A stretch of DNA of 64,000 bases, from contig NZ_PYJQ01000009.1 of NCBI RefSeq assembly GCF_003024605.1, forward strand, positions 1,224,303 to 1,288,302, in the 5' to 3' direction. The notes under the pieces were generated by a model that saw nothing but the letters and a program-made list of their open reading frames with translations, was not told the DNA's origin and ran no database searches. Positions 28,300-37,209 of the stretch are shown here, in pieces. The translations under genes were made by a program, and so were the position numbers. The stretch comes from Rhizobium sp. JAB6 (lineage in GTDB: Bacteria > Pseudomonadota > Alphaproteobacteria > Rhizobiales > Rhizobiaceae). Within the stretch, counting starts at the first letter, position 1. Each line of letters starts with the position of its first letter.

Positions 28300-29214
28300 T
28301 TAGAGGAACGCCGGTGTCTCACCGAGGAGCGGATCGATTCGCTCCGCGAGCAGCGCAAGGAAGGCCTTCGTCCTGGCTGCCGGGCGCGGCCCCGGCGGAT
28401 AGATGGCATGGACGTCCACTCGCCCGAATTCATAGGAGGGCAGCACAGGCACGAGCCTCCCTTCGGTGATTTCCCGGCGACAGACCGCAGCGAACAACGA
28501 ACCTATTCCTCTTTCCGCCAGCACCGCCTCCATGAGCGGCCTCCAGTGGTTGACGCGCCATGCGGTACGGATAGGCGCTTCCACCGTCCCGCCGTCCGGA
28601 CCAATCAGACGCAGCCGCTCATCCGCCGCGAAGCCGATGAAGCGGATGAAAGGGTGTGCCGCAAGCTCTGCTGGTTCGCGCGGCACCCCTTGCCGCTCGA
28701 TATAGCCGGGAGCAGCCAGCAGGTGCCGCCGCATCGTCCCCAGCCGGCGGGCGATGAAATTGCCGCTGCCGATCTCGCCGACGCGGATTGAGAGATCCAC
28801 GCCCTCCGTCATCGGATCGACGAAGCGATCGTTCAACGTGACATCTAAAGCCAGAGCCGGATGCAGCCTCTGGAATTCGACGAGCAGCCTCGGCAAGGTC
28901 ATCTCACCGAGCCCATGCGGCGCCGCGATCCGGAACGTTCCGGTCAGCGATGTCTCAGCCGAGGCGACGGAAGCCTCCGCTTCCTCCGCGGCTTCGATGG
29001 CACGCTTGGCATAGTCGTAGAAGCGCGCGCCGGCATCGGTCGCCTGCACCGAGCGGGTCGTCCGGTATAGGAGCCGCGCGCTCAAGTGCCTTTCCAGCTT
29101 CTCGATGCGTTCGCTGACGGTCGGCTGTCCGAGACCGAGGTCGCGCGCGGCAGCCGAAAGGCTGCCGCGTTCGACGACACGGGTGAAGATGCGCATGGCG
29201 GAAAGCATATCCAT
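28300..29214 (-). CDS. LysR family transcriptional regulator
   Basis: A 304-residue regulator with an N-terminal winged helix-turn-helix (FTRVVERGSLSAAARDLGLGQPTVSERIEKLERHL) and a LysR substrate-binding domain (about residues 90-295). It is divergent from the SDR gene beginning at 29327. A T-N11-A palindrome (29225-29241) lies 11 bases before its ATG, suggesting autoregulation and control of the neighbour. It converges tightly with pdxA2 (five bases apart) but need not regulate it. Confidence 0.9.
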   Translation of the reverse strand: MDMLSAMRIFTRVVERGSLSAAARDLGLGQPTVSERIEKLERHLSARLLYRTTRSVQATDAGARFYDYAKRAIEAAEEAEASVASAETSLTGTFRIAAPHGLGEMTLPRLLVEFQRLHPALALDVTLNDRFVDPMTEGVDLSIRVGEIGSGNFIARRLGTMRRHLLAAPGYIERQGVPREPAELAAHPFIRFIGFAADERLRLIGPDGGTVEAPIRTAWRVNHWRPLMEAVLAERGIGSLFAAVCRREITEGRLVPVLPSYEFGRVDVHAIYPPGPRPAARTKAFLALLAERIDPLLGETPAFL

Positions 29215-29224
29215 GACCGTACTC

Positions 29225-29241
29225 TATCGCCTTTTACGATA
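29225..29241. promoter_or_regulatory. Likely LysR-type operator (T-N11-A palindrome)
   Basis: TATCG (29225-29229) and CGATA (29237-29241) form an inverted repeat with a 7-base spacer, and the T/A at 29227 and 29239 fit the LysR T-N11-A rule. It stands between the divergent LysR and SDR genes, where a LysR protein would bind. Confidence 0.55.
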
Positions 29242-29326
29242 AATGACATCACTATTCGCGCCCTTCCAAAGCCTGTGCCGATCAACGATCTTCGGCCCGG
29301 TCAACAATCCAACCGGAGAACCAGTC

Positions 29327-30073
29327 TTGCAGACCAGCACCATTGAAACGGGCAATAAACAGCCTCAATCGTTCCAGGGTCAGAACATCGTCATCATCGG
29401 CGGCTCCTCGGGGATCGGTCTGGCGACCGCCAGGCAAGCCAAGAATGCCGGCGCGAATCTCTTTCTGGTATCCCGCGATCCGCAACGTCTTCGGAAAGCC
29501 GCCGAAGCGATCGGCGGCGCGACACAGATCGTCGCAGATATTGCGGCTCCGCAGCCGGCGATATTTGCGGGGATCGGCAGAATCGATCATCTGCTGATCA
29601 CGGCCGGAACGGTGCACCTGCAGCCGCTCAAGGATCAGTCGGAGGCGGATCTCTTTCAGGTTGTGAGTGAACGCCTGATCGGACCCTTGCTCGCCATCAA
29701 GGCGGCTCTTCCCCTTCTGCATGGCGCAAGCTCGATTACCATGACCTCAGGTCAATTCGCCTGCCGCCCCGCTGCGATCGGTGCGGTCGTGGCAGCCGCC
29801 GTTGCCGCCGTTGAAAGCACGGTTCGCGCCCTCGCCATTGAGCTGTCGCCGACGCGCATCAATGCGGTTTCGCCGGGGTGGGTGGATACGCCGCTGCTCG
29901 ATGGCCTGATAGGCGAGGCCAAGCGGCAGGTGCTGGAACAGACCGCCTCGACGCTGCCAAGCCGCAATATCGGCCGGCCGGAGGATATCGCTCAGGCGAT
30001 CCTCTTCCTGATGGCGAATCGCTTCGTGACGGGAGAAGTCTTGCATATCGATGGCGGCGGGCGCCTGGTCTAG
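29327..30073 (+). CDS. SDR family protein lacking the catalytic Tyr-Lys pair
   Basis: A 248-residue Rossmann-fold protein with the cofactor loop VIIGGSSGIGLATA, the family segment SRDPQRLRKAAEAIGG and the C-terminal RINAVSPGWVDTPLLDG and GEVLHIDGGGRLV. Against the SDR pattern Tyr-x-x-x-Lys-Ala-Ala-x-Glu, the corresponding positions here are Val155 and Val159 (AVVAAAVAAVES), while the following AAVES is kept. The protein thus has the fold but not the usual proton relay. The TTG at 29327 is chosen because GGAG (29315-29318) precedes it and the LysR operator overlaps the alternative start at 29243. Confidence 0.8.
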   Translation: MQTSTIETGNKQPQSFQGQNIVIIGGSSGIGLATARQAKNAGANLFLVSRDPQRLRKAAEAIGGATQIVADIAAPQPAIFAGIGRIDHLLITAGTVHLQPLKDQSEADLFQVVSERLIGPLLAIKAALPLLHGASSITMTSGQFACRPAAIGAVVAAAVAAVESTVRALAIELSPTRINAVSPGWVDTPLLDGLIGEAKRQVLEQTASTLPSRNIGRPEDIAQAILFLMANRFVTGEVLHIDGGGRLV

Positions 30074-30148
30074 CTGCTCGGCAGTCGGCAAGAACTTGCG
30101 GAAATTTTCGCAAGCTTGCCGGCCTTACCGCTCTCTTTCGTCCTGAGG

Positions 30149-30179
30149 TTGGGAGGTCGCATAAAGCGCGACCTCCCAA
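30149..30179. repeat. Perfect 12-bp hairpin followed by poly-A
   Basis: TTGGGAGGTCGC (30149-30160) and GCGACCTCCCAA (30168-30179) form a perfect stem with a 7-base loop, followed on the plus strand by further A residues. It lies in the 294-base gap between the SDR gene and the phosphatase. The tail is A, not T, so it is not a normal terminator for the plus strand. Confidence 0.6.
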
Positions 30180-30367
30180 AAAAGGACGCTGAATCTTTCT
30201 GCAATCTCAGCGGTTCAGACCAATGCCCGCGCCCGTAAGACTTGCAGCAACGCGATGCTTGGAATACCGTCCCATATAGGCTCGCCCCAGGCGGGTTTCT
30301 GGACCCCATTCAAGCGATTGGACTGCCGCGCCGTTCAGGCACGATCCGGCAGGAAGCGGCCGATTTC

Positions 30368-31111
30368 ATGCAGCAGCGAAGAGACCGTATCGATCTCACC
30401 GGACGCGATTACACGGCGATCTATGCGCTGAGCGACATCCATGGCTGCTATGATGAGATGGCGGAGGCCGAAAGGCGCATCACCGCGGATGCCCGCAATC
30501 TTCCCGGCCGAAAACTGCTGATGTATCTCGGCGACTACGTTGATCGCGGCCCGCGTTCCAGCGATGTGCTCGCGCATCTCAGCGCACCGCCGCCCGAAGG
30601 CTTCGACCGCTATGCGCTTTGCGGCAATCACGACGATGTCTTCCTGCGTTTTCTCGACGACCCCGAAACCCATAGCCACTGGCTCGAATTCGGCGCGCTG
30701 CCGACGCTCGCCTCCTATGGCATCGATGCCAGGCACATTCTTTTCGACCTTGGCTATGGCATCCAGCAACTGCGCGACATGACGCTGAACGCCATGCCGC
30801 GGGCGCATGTCGATCTGCTGCGTTCGCTGGCCGTAGCCGTCACGTTCGGCTCGACGCTCTTCGTCCATGCCGGCATCAAGCCGGGCACCCCCTTGAGCTC
30901 TCAGACGGATGAGGACCTAATGTGGATCCGCGAACCCTTCCTGTCGGAAGGACCGCAACTGCCGCTGCTGGTCATCCACGGCCACACGCCGCATCCGTAC
31001 GCCACCTTCGGCTCGGGCCGTATCGGCATCGATACGGCCGTTTCCATGGGCGGAAGCCTGACGATCCTCAAGGTCGCAGACGGAAGACAGACGATCCTGC
31101 AATCGATCTGA
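30368..31111 (+). CDS. PPP-type metallophosphoesterase (serine/threonine phosphatase-like)
   Basis: A 247-residue phosphatase with the PPP signature set: ALSDIHGCYDEM, LGDYVDRGPRSSD, LCGNHDDVFLRFL, LFVHAGIKPGTPL and VIHGHTPHP, giving the two-metal site. Such bacterial proteins dephosphorylate phosphoproteins or diadenosine polyphosphates. The ATG at 30368 is chosen because the first metal motif follows about 20 residues later; an open frame continues upstream to 30242 (TTG). A strong inverted repeat after the stop separates it from the convergent RND operon. Confidence 0.82.
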   Translation: MQQRRDRIDLTGRDYTAIYALSDIHGCYDEMAEAERRITADARNLPGRKLLMYLGDYVDRGPRSSDVLAHLSAPPPEGFDRYALCGNHDDVFLRFLDDPETHSHWLEFGALPTLASYGIDARHILFDLGYGIQQLRDMTLNAMPRAHVDLLRSLAVAVTFGSTLFVHAGIKPGTPLSSQTDEDLMWIREPFLSEGPQLPLLVIHGHTPHPYATFGSGRIGIDTAVSMGGSLTILKVADGRQTILQSI

Positions 31112-31118
31112 ACGGTTC

Positions 31119-31155
31119 AAACGAATATCCCAGCTTGGAGCCGGGATATTCGTTT
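31119..31155. terminator. Bidirectional terminator between phosphatase and RND pump
   Basis: AAACGAATATCCC (31119-31131) and GGGATATTCGTTT (31143-31155) form a perfect 13-bp stem with an 11-base loop, ending in T's on the plus strand and in T's of the other arm on the minus strand. It lies eight bases after the phosphatase stop and just after the end of the RND pump gene. Confidence 0.8.
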
Positions 31156-31167
31156 CCTTCAGGTGTC

Positions 31168-34100
31168 TTACTCCGCCGCCACGGCCGGCGGCAGCTGGAT
31201 CGTGTTATGGTCGTCGTCGGCCTGATCCTTGGTGGGCGGTTCTGCCGACTTGTTCTTCGGCTCACGGCCGAAGAAGAGGGCATAGCCGGCCGGCAGCACG
31301 AAGATCGTCAGCACGGTCGCGACCAGAATGCCGCCCATCATGGCGTAGGCGAGCGGCCCCCAGAAGACGCCGCGCGAGATCGGGATCAGCGCCAGCACGG
31401 CCGTCAGCGCCGTCAGCATGATAGGCCGGAAACGACGCACGGCCGAACCGATGATCGCTTCCTTCCGGTCCATGCCCGCGGCGATATCCTGGTCGATCTG
31501 GTCGACGAGGATGATCGAGTTGCGGATGATGATGCCGAGCAGCGCGATGACGCCGAGGATCGCGACGAAGCCGAAGGGCGCACCGCTGATCAGGAGGGCA
31601 CCGGCCGCACCGATGATGCCGAGCGGGCCGGTGGCGAGTACCAGCATCGCCTTGCCGAAGTGCTGCAGCTGCGCCATGAGGAGCACGACGATGATGACGA
31701 GCATGATCGGCGCCTTGGCCGCGATCGAGGCCTGGCTTTCGGCGCTGTCCTCGGCGCCGCCCTGGATCTCGATCTTGTAACCGGCCGGCAGGCTGTTCCT
31801 CAGATCGGCCATGTCGTTGTAGAGCTTGGCGGTCACGTCGTTCGACTGCACGTTGTCAGGCAAGGTTGCCCGCACGCTTATCGTCGGCAGGCGGTCACGG
31901 CGCCACTCGATGCTCTGCTCCATGACAGGCACGATCTTGGCGACCTGCGACAGCGGAACGAATCCACCGGAGTCCGTGGGGATATAGACGGAGTTGACCG
32001 ACGTCAGCAGGTGACGGCTCGCCTCCGGCTCGCGGGCAACGATCCCGACGGTTTCTTCGCCCTCGCGATAATTGTCGAGCGTGACGCCGGACATCGAGGC
32101 CTGCAGCATCTGGCGGATGCGCTGCGAGGTGACGCCGAGAGCGCGAGCGCGATCCTGGTCGATCACCAGCTTCATGGCCGGCACGGGCTCGAGCCAGTCG
32201 TCATGGATCGCGCCGAGCAGCGGATTCTGGGTGAAGCGCTGCTTCACCTCGTCGGCAATACGGCGAACCTCCTGCCGGTCGGGCCCCATCACGCGCAGCT
32301 GCACGGGCCAGCCGGTGGGAGGACCCAGGAACAGGCGGTCGACCTTGCCACGGACGGACGGGAAATCCGCCGCCAGAATGCCGCGCATCTTGGCGATCAG
32401 CCGCTCGCGGGCCGGCTCATCCTTGGCCATGACCAGCATCTGGGCATAGTTCGGATTGGTAAGCTGCTGATCGAGCGGCAGGAAGAAGCGCGGCGCGCCC
32501 TGGCCGATATAGGTGGCGATGAAGCGCTTGTCCGGATCGTCGGCCATGCGGGCTTCCAGCGCCTGGGCTTGGCGCTCGACTTCCTTGATGCTGGTGCCTT
32601 CGGGCAGCCAGAGATCGACGAGGATTTCCGGGCGCGACGACTGCGGGAAGAAGTTCTGCGGAATGAACTGGAAGGACCAGAGGCTTCCGACGAAGGCGGC
32701 GAGCGTCAGAAGCAGAACGATGACGCGGTGGCGCACGGCCCAGGCGACGGAAGAGCGCAGACGGCGATAGAAGCGCGTGTCGAACACATCATGATGCTCG
32801 CCGGCGTGATGCCGCTGCTTGAGGATCATATAGCCGAGCCATGGCGTGAAATAGACAGCCACGAACCAGGAGACCACAAGCGCAATGCCGACGACGTAGA
32901 AGAGCGAACGGACATATTCGCCGGCTGTCGACGCTGCAAATCCCACCGGGATGAAGCCGGCGGTGGTGATCAGCGTGCCCGTCAGCATCGGGAAGGCGGT
33001 AGAGGAATAGGCGAAGCTGGCGGCATCGAGCTTCACCAGCCCCTCTTCCAGCTTGCGCTCCATGAGCTCGACGACAATCATGGCGTCGTCGACGAGCAGG
33101 CCGAGCGCGATGATGAGCGCGCCGAGCGAGATGCGCTGCAGGTCGATGCCGAACTCGTACATGATGGCGAAGGTCGCGGCCAGCACCAGCGGAATGGCGA
33201 TGGCGATCACCAGGCCGGAGCGCCAGCCGATCGACAGGAACGAAACGATCAGCACGATGACGAGAGCTTCGCCGAGCGCATGCATGAACTCGCTGATCGC
33301 GTCGGTCACGACATCGGGCTGGTTGGAGATCTGGTCAACTTGAACGCCGATCGGCAGGGAAGCCTCGAAGCGCTTGTAGGTTTCCTCCACCGACTTGCCG
33401 ACATCGGTCACCTTGAAACCATTGGCCATGACGACACCGAGCTGCACGCTCGGATGGCCGTTATAAAGGAACTTGGCGGTATAGGGATCCTGCAGCCCTG
33501 CGGTGACGGTGGCGATATCGCCGAGGCGCGTCACCTGGCCGCCGGCGGTCAGCCGCAGGTTCTTGATATCCTCGATTTTGTTGACGTCACCCTCGACCGA
33601 GATGCGCACGGAGCGCGTGCTCGTATCGACCGTGCCGGCCGGATCGACGTTGTTCTGGCCGATAATGGCGTTCTTCAAGTCGGTGAGCGTCAGCCTGCGC
33701 TCGGCCAGAACCTTGGAGGAGACGTCGATATAGATCTGCTCCGCCTGGTCGCCGATAATCGTCGCCTTCTCGACACCGGGCGTCGACAGCAGCATGTCGC
33801 GGGCCTGGATGGCGAATTTCTTCAGCTCCGGATAGGTGTAGCCGTCGCCGCTGATCGAATGCAGCGTGATGAAGGTATCGCCGAATTCATCGTTGAAATA
33901 GGGGCCGAGCAGGCCGGACGGCAGCTCGTTGCCGATATCGCCCACCTTCTTGCGGATCTGGTAGAAGGCGTCCTTCACTTCGGCGGTGTTGGTGTCGCCC
34001 TTGATCTGGATTGTCGTGATGGCAAAGCCGGCGCGGGTATAGGATTTGACCCAATCGAGATGCGGCGTTTCCTGCAGCTTGCGCTCGATCTTGTTGACCA

Positions 34101-34323
34101 CCTGGTCTTCCATGTCCTGCAGCGAGGCGCCGGGCCAGACGGTCTGGACCACCATGACGCGGAAGGTGAAATCCGGATCTTCCTTCTGGCCCATATGGGT
34201 CAGGCCGAGCGCGCCGGCGATGATGATGAGCCCGAACAGAAAACGAGCGATGCTCGGATGGGCGATCGCCCAGCGCGACAGGTTGAAACGCTTCCTCTCG
34301 CCGGAGGTGCTGTTGATGGACAT
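31168..34323 (-). CDS. RND efflux transporter permease (HAE-1/AcrB-type)
   Basis: A 1051-residue inner-membrane proton-driven efflux pump with 12 expected transmembrane helices and two large periplasmic loops. The proton-relay acidic pair is in helix 4 (GLLVDDAMIVVELMERK), the first helix follows RWAIAHPSIARFLFG, and the C-terminal half repeats the pattern with IIIRNSIILVDQID. The gene lies 22 bases after the adaptor gene in a tetR-adaptor-pump operon. No outer-membrane channel gene is adjacent, so it probably uses a TolC-like protein encoded elsewhere. Substrates are unknown. Confidence 0.95.
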   Translation of the reverse strand: MSINSTSGERKRFNLSRWAIAHPSIARFLFGLIIIAGALGLTHMGQKEDPDFTFRVMVVQTVWPGASLQDMEDQVVNKIERKLQETPHLDWVKSYTRAGFAITTIQIKGDTNTAEVKDAFYQIRKKVGDIGNELPSGLLGPYFNDEFGDTFITLHSISGDGYTYPELKKFAIQARDMLLSTPGVEKATIIGDQAEQIYIDVSSKVLAERRLTLTDLKNAIIGQNNVDPAGTVDTSTRSVRISVEGDVNKIEDIKNLRLTAGGQVTRLGDIATVTAGLQDPYTAKFLYNGHPSVQLGVVMANGFKVTDVGKSVEETYKRFEASLPIGVQVDQISNQPDVVTDAISEFMHALGEALVIVLIVSFLSIGWRSGLVIAIAIPLVLAATFAIMYEFGIDLQRISLGALIIALGLLVDDAMIVVELMERKLEEGLVKLDAASFAYSSTAFPMLTGTLITTAGFIPVGFAASTAGEYVRSLFYVVGIALVVSWFVAVYFTPWLGYMILKQRHHAGEHHDVFDTRFYRRLRSSVAWAVRHRVIVLLLTLAAFVGSLWSFQFIPQNFFPQSSRPEILVDLWLPEGTSIKEVERQAQALEARMADDPDKRFIATYIGQGAPRFFLPLDQQLTNPNYAQMLVMAKDEPARERLIAKMRGILAADFPSVRGKVDRLFLGPPTGWPVQLRVMGPDRQEVRRIADEVKQRFTQNPLLGAIHDDWLEPVPAMKLVIDQDRARALGVTSQRIRQMLQASMSGVTLDNYREGEETVGIVAREPEASRHLLTSVNSVYIPTDSGGFVPLSQVAKIVPVMEQSIEWRRDRLPTISVRATLPDNVQSNDVTAKLYNDMADLRNSLPAGYKIEIQGGAEDSAESQASIAAKAPIMLVIIVVLLMAQLQHFGKAMLVLATGPLGIIGAAGALLISGAPFGFVAILGVIALLGIIIRNSIILVDQIDQDIAAGMDRKEAIIGSAVRRFRPIMLTALTAVLALIPISRGVFWGPLAYAMMGGILVATVLTIFVLPAGYALFFGREPKNKSAEPPTKDQADDDHNTIQLPPAVAAE

Positions 34324-34345
34324 GATGTCGTCCCCTCGATCCGGG

Positions 34346-35494
34346 TCAGCGTACGATATCCGCCGAAGCGGCGTTGATGTCTGCGGAGGCCTGCTGGGCT
34401 GATGCAGCCGGAAGCTTGACCTTCATGTTCTCGGTCATGAATTGCGTGCCGGCGGCAACGACAACATCGCCGGCCTTCAAGCCATCGGCGACCCTTACGC
34501 CGTCATCGGCGAAATCGGCTACCTTGATGGCGCGGGAATGCACGGTGCCGGCACTGCGATCGACAAGCCAGACGATCTGCTTTCCGTCCTTCTGCGCCAG
34601 AGCACTCAGCGGAATGGAAACATAGGGCTGGGTATTGTCGGCAAGCGCCTCGATCGTCGCGGTCATGCCGAGCAGCACGCGCGGATCGTTCGGCACACTC
34701 ACACGCACGGCGAAGGTACGCGACTGATCGGCACTCCCTGACACTTCCCGCACCTTGCCATCCAGCACGAGGGTGGCATCGGACCAGAAGCGCGCCTTGA
34801 CGTCCTTGCCCACCTTGAACTGGGCGATGTCCATTTCCGGGACGGCGACCTGCACTTCCTTCTCGCCATCGACTGCGACAGTGATGACGGGCGTGCCTGA
34901 ACTGACCACCTGGCCGACATCGGCATTGATTGCGGTCACAATACCGTTCATGTCGGAGGTCAGGTCGGCATAGGCGACCTGGTTCTTGGCTTCGGCCAAC
35001 GCCGACACTGCAGAATCACGCGTCGAAACGGCTTGCTCATAAGAGAGTTCAGCCTGCTCGAGCTGCGACTTGGAGGTGACATTCTTGTCGAAGAGCGTCT
35101 GCGCGCGCGTGCGGGCAAGCTCGGTCGTCTGCACCTGTTTCTGCGCTGCATCCAGATCAGCCTGCGAGCGGCGCACGGCGAGAATATAGTCTGTGGCATC
35201 CATACGGGCGATCACATCGCCGGGCTTTACCCTCTGGCCGATATCGACCCTGCGCTCGACGATCTTGCCGCTGACGCGAAAGCCGAGGTTCATCTCCGTC
35301 CGCGCACGAACGGCGCCGGAATAATCGAGCTTGCGCGTCGTGTCTGCCTGGGCGATTTCGACGACCTTGACGGACCGGACCACTTCCGCCGGCTCCTCCT
35401 TCTTCTCATTGCAGCCCGTGAGCCCAAGCCCGAAAGCGGCAAAGAGAGCCGCGCCGGCAATGGTCCGTAAAGTGTTGGTCGTCAGCGAAACCAT
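34346..35494 (-). CDS. RND efflux periplasmic adaptor (membrane fusion) lipoprotein
   Basis: A 382-residue exported lipoprotein: signal peptide with lipobox LTGCNEKK (Cys near residue 28), then the lipoyl/hairpin parts typical of HlyD/AcrA adaptors (FRVSGKIVERRVDIGQRVKPGDVIARMD, a coiled-coil of about residues 105-170, and SDMNGIVTAINADVGQVV), a beta-barrel region and a C-terminal membrane-proximal domain. It links the inner-membrane pump to an outer-membrane channel. Encoded between tetR and the pump gene, 60 bases after tetR. Confidence 0.93.
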   Translation of the reverse strand: MVSLTTNTLRTIAGAALFAAFGLGLTGCNEKKEEPAEVVRSVKVVEIAQADTTRKLDYSGAVRARTEMNLGFRVSGKIVERRVDIGQRVKPGDVIARMDATDYILAVRRSQADLDAAQKQVQTTELARTRAQTLFDKNVTSKSQLEQAELSYEQAVSTRDSAVSALAEAKNQVAYADLTSDMNGIVTAINADVGQVVSSGTPVITVAVDGEKEVQVAVPEMDIAQFKVGKDVKARFWSDATLVLDGKVREVSGSADQSRTFAVRVSVPNDPRVLLGMTATIEALADNTQPYVSIPLSALAQKDGKQIVWLVDRSAGTVHSRAIKVADFADDGVRVADGLKAGDVVVAAGTQFMTENMKVKLPAASAQQASADINAASADIVR

Positions 35495-35554
35495 GTCGCT
35501 CTCCTAAAGTCGAACAAAAGAGTGGGAACACGCCGGCCATCCCGGAGCGCATTG

Positions 35555-36163
35555 CTATTTCTTCAAAGCCCTTATGACGAACGCGATGAGATCTTCGGGA
35601 TCCGCCTGATAGGATTTAGCGAGGCATTGCGCCACCATCTGCGGATGACAGAGGTCGACGGTCGCCGCAGCGAAGCATTTGGCTGCAAGATGCGGGTCCT
35701 GCTCGGCGAATTCGCCGGCAGCAATCCCTTCCGTGATGATTTCGGCGACCAGCGCCTGCGTACGCTCGATATGCCTTTCGATGACATGCCAGTCGCGCTC
35801 GATGGCGACGATGACCATCTCGTGAACCTTTTGCTCATCGAGCATGGTCTCCAATATCATCTTGTACTGGGATAGCGCGTAGGTTCGCAGCCGCTCGGTC
35901 GCACTGATCGGCTGATTGCGGATGGCAAGGGCCGTCTGATAGCTCAGCTCCAGCATGCGTCCGCAAAGAGCCTGGTGAATCTCCACCTTGGAGCCGAAGA
36001 ACCGATAGATATTGGCCGTCGACATGCCGAGATCGCGGGCAATGTCGGCTACGTTCGTCTTGCTGTACCCATAATGGCGAAACAGCCGTTCGGCGGCATC
36101 GAGAATGCGTGTGATGTTTTCCTGGCGGGCAGGATCGGCGTTGACATCGGGAAGCTCGAGCAT
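35555..36163 (-). CDS. TetR family transcriptional regulator
   Basis: A 202-residue repressor. The N-terminal helix-turn-helix is typical (ILDAAERLFRHYGYSKTNVADIARDLGMSTANIYRFFGSKVEI, about residues 20-62), followed by an all-helical ligand domain. It is the first gene of an operon with the RND adaptor and pump and is preceded by a perfect 21-bp inverted repeat. The arrangement predicts autorepression and induction of the pump by a drug-like ligand. Confidence 0.92.
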   Translation of the reverse strand: MLELPDVNADPARQENITRILDAAERLFRHYGYSKTNVADIARDLGMSTANIYRFFGSKVEIHQALCGRMLELSYQTALAIRNQPISATERLRTYALSQYKMILETMLDEQKVHEMVIVAIERDWHVIERHIERTQALVAEIITEGIAAGEFAEQDPHLAAKCFAAATVDLCHPQMVAQCLAKSYQADPEDLIAFVIRALKK

Positions 36164-36172
36164 GAATGAGGC

Positions 36173-36224
36173 CTGATGGATTACGAGTGACGATTTTTAA
36201 TTTTCGTCACTCGTAATCCATCAG
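36173..36224. promoter_or_regulatory. Perfect 21-bp inverted repeat upstream of tetR (likely operator)
   Basis: Left arm 36173-36193 begins CTGATGGATTACGAG and continues TGACGA; right arm 36204-36224 is its exact reverse complement, ending CGTAATCCATCAG. The spacer is 10 bases (TTTTTAATTT). The repeat ends ten bases before the tetR ATG, which fits a TetR dimer-of-dimers site controlling the tetR-adaptor-pump operon. Confidence 0.75.
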
Positions 36225-36575
36225 AGCGCCGATGTCAAGAAGCCACCCACAACCGCAGGCAACTTCAGATGCTACTGAATAAACCGACGATGCGGCAAAG
36301 AACTTGAAACAACAGTTAAACGATCAACAACGCTCTCTTCGGAACGGAGTTCGCATTTGCCAAAGGCTGATTGATGGGCGATCAGGCGCCCACAAGCATC
36401 GATGGAACGGCGAATACAGAATATACGAAACGCGCCGCGTCAGCCAGCGCGACGCGAAGGCCCGAAGGGTCGCCCAGAGCGGTTCAGCTTTCCACGGAAT
36501 CTCCGAACCGCTCTGTCTCTTTGTTATCACGCAACTCACGGTGGAAAACCGCTACGCATCTTTCCTGGAGTTGCT
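36225..36575. other. Intergenic region between tetR and osmC
   Basis: This 351-base stretch holds no gene I can support. Its right third is a RIME-like palindromic repeat (36476-36578). The short plus-strand open frames running through it are not coding-like. Confidence 0.6.
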
Positions 36576-36578
36576 CTA
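36476..36578. repeat. RIME-like rhizobial intergenic palindromic repeat
   Basis: Two imperfect hairpin modules: AGAGCGGTTC (36476-36485) pairs with GAACCGCTCT (about 36505-36514), then a second module (GCAACTCACGGTGGAAAACCG to TTTCCTGGAGTTGCTCTA). This matches in form the RIME1 family of intergenic elements of rhizobia. The right edge CTCTAG contains the stop codon of osmC (CTA on the plus strand at 36576-36578). Confidence 0.75.
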
Positions 36579-37007
36579 GGCGGCGTGAACTTCCAGAGTG
36601 ATCGGAACGGAAGCAAGCGCCTTGGAAACCGGGCAGCCGGCCTTTGCCTTGTTGGCAAGCTCGGTGAAGGTGGCCTCGTCGGCGCCGGGCACTCTGCCGG
36701 TCAGTGTCAGATGGATTGCCGTGATGGCGAAGCCGCCTTCGACGCTTTCAAGCGTCACCTTGGCCGTCGTCTCCATGCTTTCGGCAGTAAAACCGGCTTC
36801 ATTGAGGATCAGCGACAGGGCCATGGTGAAGCAGCCGGCATGGGCCGCGCCGATCAGCTCTTCCGGATTGGTGCCGGCAACGCCTTCGAAACGGCTGGCA
36901 AAGCCGTAAGGATAGCGATTGAGCGCGCCGCTTTGCGTCGAGATCTGACCCTTGCCGTCCTTCAAACCGCCCGACCACTGAGCCGAACCTGTACGATTGA
37001 TCTGCAT
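36576..37007 (-). CDS. osmC: OsmC family peroxiredoxin
   Basis: A 143-residue thiol peroxidase of the OsmC/Ohr superfamily, reducing organic and inorganic peroxides. The two redox cysteines are in AHAGCFTMALSLIL (near residue 60) and AGCPVSKAL (near residue 125), and the family start INRTGSAQWSGGLKDGKG is intact. The ATG at 37007 follows AAGGAGG; the open frame upstream to 37187 has no family sequence. It lies next to a FadR-type regulator gene, which is probably unrelated in function. Confidence 0.92.
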   Translation of the reverse strand: MQINRTGSAQWSGGLKDGKGQISTQSGALNRYPYGFASRFEGVAGTNPEELIGAAHAGCFTMALSLILNEAGFTAESMETTAKVTLESVEGGFAITAIHLTLTGRVPGADEATFTELANKAKAGCPVSKALASVPITLEVHAA

Positions 37008-37209
37008 GTCGTCCTCCTTGTCGTTGAATGAACTTTGGGCGGCGGAACCGCCTCCCCGGTGATGATCGACGGCAGACGACATGGCCGCCTGCATCGCCAC
37101 CATAATCCTTCTATCTCTCGAAGACGACGTCGCAGTAACAGTAGCGGCGCCGATTCCGGAAAGCACGGCGGTGGCGGATGGTCGCAACCGGGTGGTGCGC
37201 GGCGGATCA

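Noticed and set aside
30149..30179. Rho-independent terminator for the SDR gene
   Set aside because: The stem is perfect, but the tail on the plus strand is A-rich instead of T-rich, so it is kept only as a hairpin repeat.
30922..34377. Very long plus-strand open frame (1151 codons) opposite the RND pump
   Set aside because: It is the antisense of a clear RND permease; its translation is rich in Asp, Arg, His and Gln with no family resemblance.
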